From Hymenobacter taeanensis (lineage in GTDB: Bacteria; Bacteroidota; Bacteroidia; Cytophagales; Hymenobacteraceae): a stretch of DNA of 64,000 nt. Numbering within the stretch: the first letter of the stretch is position 1; every line of letters starts with the position of its first letter. Shown piece by piece: positions 59,533-64,000 of the stretch. The notes under the pieces are model-generated. The model was not told where the DNA came from and ran no database searches. It saw nothing but the letters and a program-made list of their open reading frames with translations. The position numbers were made by a program, and so were the translations under genes. The stretch spans positions 2,945,001 through 3,009,000 of the forward strand of contig NZ_CP053538.1 of assembly GCF_013137895.1 (NCBI RefSeq), in the 5' to 3' direction.

Positions 59533-62500
59533 TTACAGCGCCTCACCAAAGCCTACAATCTGTAGAGTGCTGGTGCCACCAGCTCCTTTGCGCACGTTAA
59601 TCTGCGTGGTTACTCGCTCCTTTAGGGCTTCTACGTGCGAGATGATACCAATAGTTTTGCCACTGCCCTGCAGCATTTCAAGGGCAGAGAGAGCAACGTC
59701 CAGCGTATCGGGGTCGAGGGTGCCAAAGCCTTCATCGATAAAGAGGGTGTCGATTTGGGTTTTGCGGCCCGCCAGCTCCGATAGGCCTAGGGCCAGCGCC
59801 AGGCTTACCAGGAAACTCTCCCCACCCGAAAGAGAATTCATAGAGCGAGTGCTACCCGCCTGGTAGTCATCCTGCACCAGCAGGTCGAGGTGCTCTTCCG
59901 GGTTGCGCAGAATGCGGTAGCGGTCGGTGAGACGAAGCAGGTGGCGGTTAGCCAGATCCACGAGACGAGCCAGGGTGAGGCCTTGGGCAAACTCACTGAA
60001 CTTCTTGCCATCGGCGGAGCCAATAAGCTCGCTGAGCTGCCGCCACCGCTGGGCCTCCTGCTGCTGCGTAGCCAGCTGAGCCGCCAGTGACGCATGGCGC
60101 TCTAGCCCCGCTTTGTGGTTGAGCAGGCGCTGCTGGCGCTGGCCTAGCTGCTGATTGAGGCTGGCCAGCAATTGCGTGGTGCTCTGGAGCTGCTGCGCAA
60201 CCGATTCGGCGGGTTCTTGCGTGAGGGAGTGGGCCTGCTCATGCTGCAGCTGTTGAGCTAGCTCAGTGAGAGTCTGTTGGGCCAGGGCCACATCTCGCTC
60301 GTGTTGGTGGAGCTGGTCGGCTAGGCGGCGCACTTCTGGCTCGGGCAGTAGCAGGGCAGCCAGTGCAGTAGGGTCGGGGGCCAGGCCGGCCGCGCTCAGG
60401 GCCGAAGTAAGCGTAGCGTGCTGCTGCTGCCAGAGGTGGTGCTGCTGCTCCGCATCTTGCTCACGCTGCCGCAGCTGCGTGGCAGCCAGCGTAAGGGCGG
60501 TTTCCTGCTGTTGCAACTGCTGCTCAGCTAGTTTAAGTCGGCTATCAGCCTGGCGCAACGCAGTTTCGAGCTGCTGTCGGGCCGCGGCTACATCGGGGCT
60601 GGCGAAGAGCTGCTGGCGCTGCTGCTGCCGAGCCACTATCTGCTGATGCTGCTCAAGCAGGCCTTGCTTATTGGCGCGCAGCCACTCCTGCAGCTCCAGC
60701 TTTTCCTCTTCGGCCTTGTTGGCTTCTACACTAATGCCGCTTAGGTCACGCTCAGCCTTGTTGAGTTGCTGTTGCCGCTGTTCAAACTCCGTGATGCGCT
60801 GGCGAGCCTGGTCCATAAGGGCGCGGCCATTTTCCTCCGTAAACATCATCCCGAAGTTTTGGAGCTGGCTCTGGATCATGGTGCGAGCATCCGGAACGCG
60901 GTCCTCAGCATCGGCCAGGGCCTGGGTCAGTTGGGCTGCATCCTGGGCGTAGGCCTGTTGCTGGTGGGCTACGGCCTCTTGCTGGCTGCGGGCCTGCGCC
61001 AGGCGGTGCTCGGCGGCGGTGCGCTGGTCGTGCAGCTCACGCAACTCCTGTACCAGCGTTTTAACTTCCTCGGCGGCAGCTTTTTCGGCGCTTTCAGGTA
61101 AAAGCTGGATGGTATCTGCTGGGGTAGCTTCCGGCTCCGGACCGATTTGCTCCAGCATGGTTACGTATGTGTTCAGGCGGTTATAGCGTGCTCCCAGGGC
61201 CCGCACGTGCTGGCCAAGCTCGTCTTCGCGTTGCCGGTCGTGCTGTACGCTGTCTTCACTCACGCCCAGCACGCCCGCCATGTAGGGGTGCTCAGTGGCC
61301 CCGCACACCGGGCAAGGCTGACCAGCCTCCAGCAGGTGGCGCGTCTCGGTATGGTTGAGAATGAGCTGCTGCATCTGTAGGCTGCGGCGCAGGTCGTCCC
61401 AGTGCTGCTGCTGCTTCTCCTGCTCCCGCTGTAGGCCACTCACGTGGTGGCGTAGGCGGTGCAGCCACGTGTTGCGGGTGGCGGCGGCAGTCTGGTAGCG
61501 CGCCGTAAGCTTCTCTAGCTGCCGCTGAGCTTCCGCGGCTACTTGTTGGTGCCGGGCTGTTTCAGTGGCGGCTTGCTGCTGGCGCTGGGTAGCGGCGTGC
61601 AGGCGTTGCCGTAACTGGCCTAGCTCGCCCTTCAGGTGCTCCCAATGCTGCAGGTTGGCTGAAAGCTCCGGCAGGGTGGTGGCCAACTCGCTTACGTTAG
61701 CGTTCAGCTCCAGCCATTTACCGGCGTCGCGTACCTGCTCGCGCAGCTCCCGGGCCTGACTGGCAGCCTGCTCGGCGTGTTGCTTGAGGCGCTTGCACTT
61801 CTCGTTTTTCTCTTCGTATTCCTGCTTGCCTGACACCAACTGCTTTTGAGCTTCCTGAATCTGGAAATCCAGTTTTTCGGCTTCCAGCAGCTTCGGCTCC
61901 TGCTCCTGGCGAGCGGCCTCGGCCTGCTCGTAAGTGGCTTGCGCCGCATTGCGGGCCACGTAGGCCTCTTCCCGATGCTGCTGGAGCTGGGGCAGTTTTA
62001 CCCGGAGCTGCTCGGCTTCCTGCCGTACTTTCTTCACCTGCTCGTCCGTTTGGCGCAGCAAGGCCCAATCGGTGGCGAACGGAGCGGCCTGGGTGTGCAG
62101 GTTCATGCGTTGGCGCAGGGGAGCCAGCGTAGTGGCCTGGGCCGTGAGTTGCTGCAGGCGCAATTGGCTGCGCTGCTGCTGGCTGCGCAGCTCCTGCAGG
62201 CGCCGAAGCCAACTCTGGGCGTCCAGGAGTCGCTTTTGGGTGGCGGTTGCTGCTTCCAGCTGTTGATTTAGCTCATTAATTTCGCCTTCCAGAAAGGCCA
62301 CTTCCTCAGGGGAAAGCAGAACTACTCCCGCCAGGCCTGCCCGCAGCGTTTCCACCTGTTGCAGCTCGTGCTTGGCCCGCTCATACGCCGCCCGCGAGAT
62401 ATCGGAATACTTGCGGGTATCGGTGATTTTCTCCAGCAGCTGTGCCCGCTCACCGGCCGTAGACTTCAGGAAGCGCGTAAACTCACCCTGAGCCAGCAGC

Positions 62501-62973
62501 ACCGAACGCAGAAACTGCTTGTACTCCAGGCCGCTGAGCTCCGCTACGCGGGGCGGCACTTTAGATTTGTAGTCCTCTAGAATGGGCCACTTGTCGGCTG
62601 TTTCTACGGTAGGTGCTTCGGGCTGCTCGCTGAGCTCCATGGTAGGTGGCTGCAGCTTGCCATCGGGCTTTTTCCGGGCCCGGTACTGGCCCCACTTAGA
62701 GCGGTAACGGCGGCCGTTTACTTCAAACTCCACCTCGGCCCAGCTCTCACCCGTGCCATGACTCATGGCCTGCTCAGGGCCGCCGGCTTCGTGGCGGGGC
62801 ATCTGGCCGTAAAGGGCCAGCGTAATGGCATCCAGAATAGTGGTTTTGCCCGCGCCCGTAGCACCCGTAATGGCAAACAGCCCCGATTCGGCCAGGGGCG
62901 ACTGACCAAAATTGACCTCGTGCTCCCCGCGTAGGGAGTTCAAATTATAAAAGCGGACGCGGAGGATTTTCAT
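59533..62973 (-). CDS. sbcC: AAA family ATPase SbcC-like nuclease subunit
   Basis: A 1146-residue SMC-like ATPase. Walker A is GATGAGKTT (37-45). Two very long Gln/Ala-rich coiled coils are joined by the zinc hook CPVC (in GQPCPVCGATEHP), and the end holds the signature motif LSGGESFLVSLALALGLSEL and Walker B TLFIDEGFGTLD. With the SbcD nuclease it opens and trims hairpins and protein-blocked DNA ends. No sbcD lies in the window. The ATG at 62973 gives the family's MKILRVRFYNLNSLRGEH start; the GTG at 63042 is excluded by a promoter core directly upstream. Confidence 0.95.
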   Translation of the reverse strand: MKILRVRFYNLNSLRGEHEVNFGQSPLAESGLFAITGATGAGKTTILDAITLALYGQMPRHEAGGPEQAMSHGTGESWAEVEFEVNGRRYRSKWGQYRARKKPDGKLQPPTMELSEQPEAPTVETADKWPILEDYKSKVPPRVAELSGLEYKQFLRSVLLAQGEFTRFLKSTAGERAQLLEKITDTRKYSDISRAAYERAKHELQQVETLRAGLAGVVLLSPEEVAFLEGEINELNQQLEAATATQKRLLDAQSWLRRLQELRSQQQRSQLRLQQLTAQATTLAPLRQRMNLHTQAAPFATDWALLRQTDEQVKKVRQEAEQLRVKLPQLQQHREEAYVARNAAQATYEQAEAARQEQEPKLLEAEKLDFQIQEAQKQLVSGKQEYEEKNEKCKRLKQHAEQAASQARELREQVRDAGKWLELNANVSELATTLPELSANLQHWEHLKGELGQLRQRLHAATQRQQQAATETARHQQVAAEAQRQLEKLTARYQTAAATRNTWLHRLRHHVSGLQREQEKQQQHWDDLRRSLQMQQLILNHTETRHLLEAGQPCPVCGATEHPYMAGVLGVSEDSVQHDRQREDELGQHVRALGARYNRLNTYVTMLEQIGPEPEATPADTIQLLPESAEKAAAEEVKTLVQELRELHDQRTAAEHRLAQARSQQEAVAHQQQAYAQDAAQLTQALADAEDRVPDARTMIQSQLQNFGMMFTEENGRALMDQARQRITEFEQRQQQLNKAERDLSGISVEANKAEEEKLELQEWLRANKQGLLEQHQQIVARQQQRQQLFASPDVAAARQQLETALRQADSRLKLAEQQLQQQETALTLAATQLRQREQDAEQQHHLWQQQHATLTSALSAAGLAPDPTALAALLLPEPEVRRLADQLHQHERDVALAQQTLTELAQQLQHEQAHSLTQEPAESVAQQLQSTTQLLASLNQQLGQRQQRLLNHKAGLERHASLAAQLATQQQEAQRWRQLSELIGSADGKKFSEFAQGLTLARLVDLANRHLLRLTDRYRILRNPEEHLDLLVQDDYQAGSTRSMNSLSGGESFLVSLALALGLSELAGRKTQIDTLFIDEGFGTLDPDTLDVALSALEMLQGSGKTIGIISHVEALKERVTTQINVRKGAGGTSTLQIVGFGEAL

Positions 62974-63044
62974 AGAAAGCAGTAAGTCGCGGGAGCAGTT
63001 GCCAGATGCGGCGCCACCAACGGGCATGGTCACCTGGGCCACTA

Positions 63045-63052
63045 CAAAGTTA
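63045..63052 (-). promoter_or_regulatory. TAnnTTTG promoter core of sbcC
   Basis: Minus-strand TAACTTTG, an exact match 71 nt before the ATG at 62973. Confidence 0.5.
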
Positions 63053-63199
63053 ACTTACCAGGTTCGCAATACATTCCTGCTGGCTCAACCGAGGCAGGGC
63101 AACCTGTTTACAAGGAGGTTCCCATAATCAAATATAACCCCGTCAGTAACCATTGGGCCGCTAACGGGGTACATTTAAGGGTACCTTGTTGGTATTGTG

Positions 63200-63500
63200 A
63201 TGAAATTACCTAAGCACTTAATCTCTGGCAGCTTATGGTTGCTGGTTCCTGCGGCCATGAGCTGCTCTATCCTGCAATCAGACTATAACTCTGATGAGGG
63301 CCACTACCTCTGGCTCTGTGGCTAACTATGATGCCCAACGCATTGAAACGCTCCGCAATGAAATTAACGTACAGGAGCACGTAACCAAAGAAGCTAAACT
63401 CAGAGCCAAAAGCGAAGAAGAACGCCTGTCGGTCAAAAAACACCAGCTTAAAGCTGCTGAGCGTGAGCAGAAGGCCAACCAGATTGGCTCAGGCGGTTAG
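63200..63500 (+). pseudogene. frameshifted small lipoprotein gene
   Basis: A lipoprotein start (MKLPKHLISGSLWLLVPAAM then SCS, lipobox AMSC) runs in one frame to a stop at 63323-63325. The natural continuation (TTSGSVANYDAQRIETLRN, then a charged helix ending NQIGSGG) is in the +1 frame and open to 63500. One frameshift between about 63255 and 63323 joins them. It is either a pseudogene or a sequence error. The family is unknown. Confidence 0.6.
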
Positions 63501-63840
63501 CTCTGCAAACGTCCTACTATTGCCCGCCTTGATAGTGCCATCTTTGTGGCCTTCAACCAGCATGATCTAGCCCAACTGCAAACCCTTTACATCGAGAACC
63601 TGGAATTCTATCACGAAAAAGGTGGCCTAGCCAACATTGAGCAACTTATGCAGGGCTTTCGTAACCTCTTTAATTAAGAACAACATCACCAGATTGTGCC
63701 CGGTATAGTGGAGGTATTTCCTATCAAGGATTATGGCGCCGTAGAACCCTGTTAGCACCGTTGGCCTTGGGTGAGAATTTGGTCAAAAGGCTAAACGAGT
63801 GGGCTGGCTGGAAGCTTCCCAACCACTTTTCACGGCGGCG
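63501..63840 (+). pseudogene. decayed nuclear-transport-factor-2-like (DUF4440/SnoaL-type) gene
   Basis: The frame from 63501 reads LDSAIFVAFNQHDLAQLQTL and NLEFYHEKGGLANIEQLMQG, then an in-frame TAA at 63675. The same frame continues EQHHQIVPGIVEVFPIKDYGAVEP, as a DUF4440-type protein would, up to a TAG at 63753. The remaining part (a Trp-rich match around 63760-63825) is frameshifted. The N-terminus is missing. A clear pseudogene with at least one nonsense mutation. Confidence 0.7.
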
Positions 63841-63875
63841 CGCAAATAAAATGAGGCTAAACCCCGGCTCCCAGC

Positions 63876-64000
63876 TTATTTCAACTGTAGCCGCTGCAGC
63901 TGTTCCTGGGCCATCCGGCCGTTTTCGTAAGATTCACCCGCGCAGTATACGTGTTCATCGTTGTAGCCGGTGATGAAGGCAGCGTTGAGGCTGGTGCGAC
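63876..64000 (-). CDS. C-terminal end of a protein cut by the window edge
   Basis: The minus strand from 64000 encodes about 41 residues ending at a TAA (63876-63878): RTSLNAAFITGYNDEHVYCA, then GESYENGRMAQEQLQRLQLK. The composition is coding-like (GC-rich third positions, no stops). I do not recognise the family from this part. It is transcribed toward the decayed genes. Confidence 0.6.
   Translation of the reverse strand, partial: RTSLNAAFITGYNDEHVYCAGESYENGRMAQEQLQRLQLK

Noticed and set aside
1..64000. Search by eye for tRNA, rRNA, tmRNA and known riboswitch cores
   Set aside because: No T-loop (GGTTCGAATCC-like) sequence with matching acceptor arms and no recognisable riboswitch core was seen; a covariance-model scan would be decisive.

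Overview
The window looks like a chromosome segment of a Bacteroidota bacterium, most likely Hymenobacter or a close relative (Cytophagales, Hymenobacteraceae). The reasons are high GC for the phylum, no Shine-Dalgarno sequences, many starts preceded by the Bacteroidota promoter core TAnnTTTG, a TonB-dependent receptor paired with a DUF4249 lipoprotein, a DPP-IV-type S9 peptidase, an Imm53 protein, and the overall gene set. This is inferred from sequence alone, not from a database search. No rRNA, tRNA, CRISPR array, prophage or intact insertion sequence was seen.

Layout. 1-2.5 kb: clpS, recR and an FAD amine oxidase. 2.5-7.5 kb: an SDR, a cupin, and a two-gene molybdopterin oxidoreductase operon. 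7.8-18 kb: a GT2 fusion glycosyltransferase, a class I aminotransferase, a heptose-phosphate kinase, hemE, a MarC transporter with a lipoprotein, purE, a membrane EEP-family protein and an FAD monooxygenase. 18.2-24.4 kb: a complete tripartite RND efflux operon (membrane fusion protein, pump, outer-membrane factor). 24.7-30.1 kb: dnaK, an orphan Imm53 immunity protein, an alpha/beta hydrolase, an rRNA pseudouridine synthase with a long basic tail, and a lipoprotein. 30.2-35.1 kb: a membrane VWA-like protein, a low-GC small protein, a DUF6624-like/TonB-C protein and a YiiX-like hydrolase, with a decayed copy of the YiiX gene end between them. 35.2-42.7 kb: fabG, a geranylgeranyl-reductase-family flavoprotein, a TPR lipoprotein, lpdA, a small membrane protein, and a BVMO-like monooxygenase overlapping an SDR. 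43-51 kb: a DPP-IV peptidase, an EamA transporter, rarA, sppA and purine nucleoside phosphorylase. 51-56 kb: lipoproteins, a DUF4249/TonB-receptor pair and thioredoxin. 56-64 kb: an HNH-like protein, a TPR protein, a DUF6687-like protein, sbcC, two decaying genes, and the end of a gene cut by the window edge.

Most genes are housekeeping and stand alone or in pairs, so this is core chromosome rather than an island. The clearest functional units are the efflux operon, the molybdopterin oxidoreductase with its helical partner, the BVMO/SDR pair, and the receptor/lipoprotein pair.

The least ordinary signals are in the DNA itself. The 9-mer TAGGCCAGT (or its complement) was found at 20 positions where about 0.5 is expected, and its core supplies the stop codon of three genes. 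Six imperfect or perfect palindromic intergenic elements with TGTCAT...ATGACA-like ends are present, one of which spans the ends of two convergent genes. Several promoter cores sit so close to start codons that the mRNAs should be leaderless or nearly so. I did not find an unambiguous new multi-gene system; the best protein-level candidates are listed in the findings.
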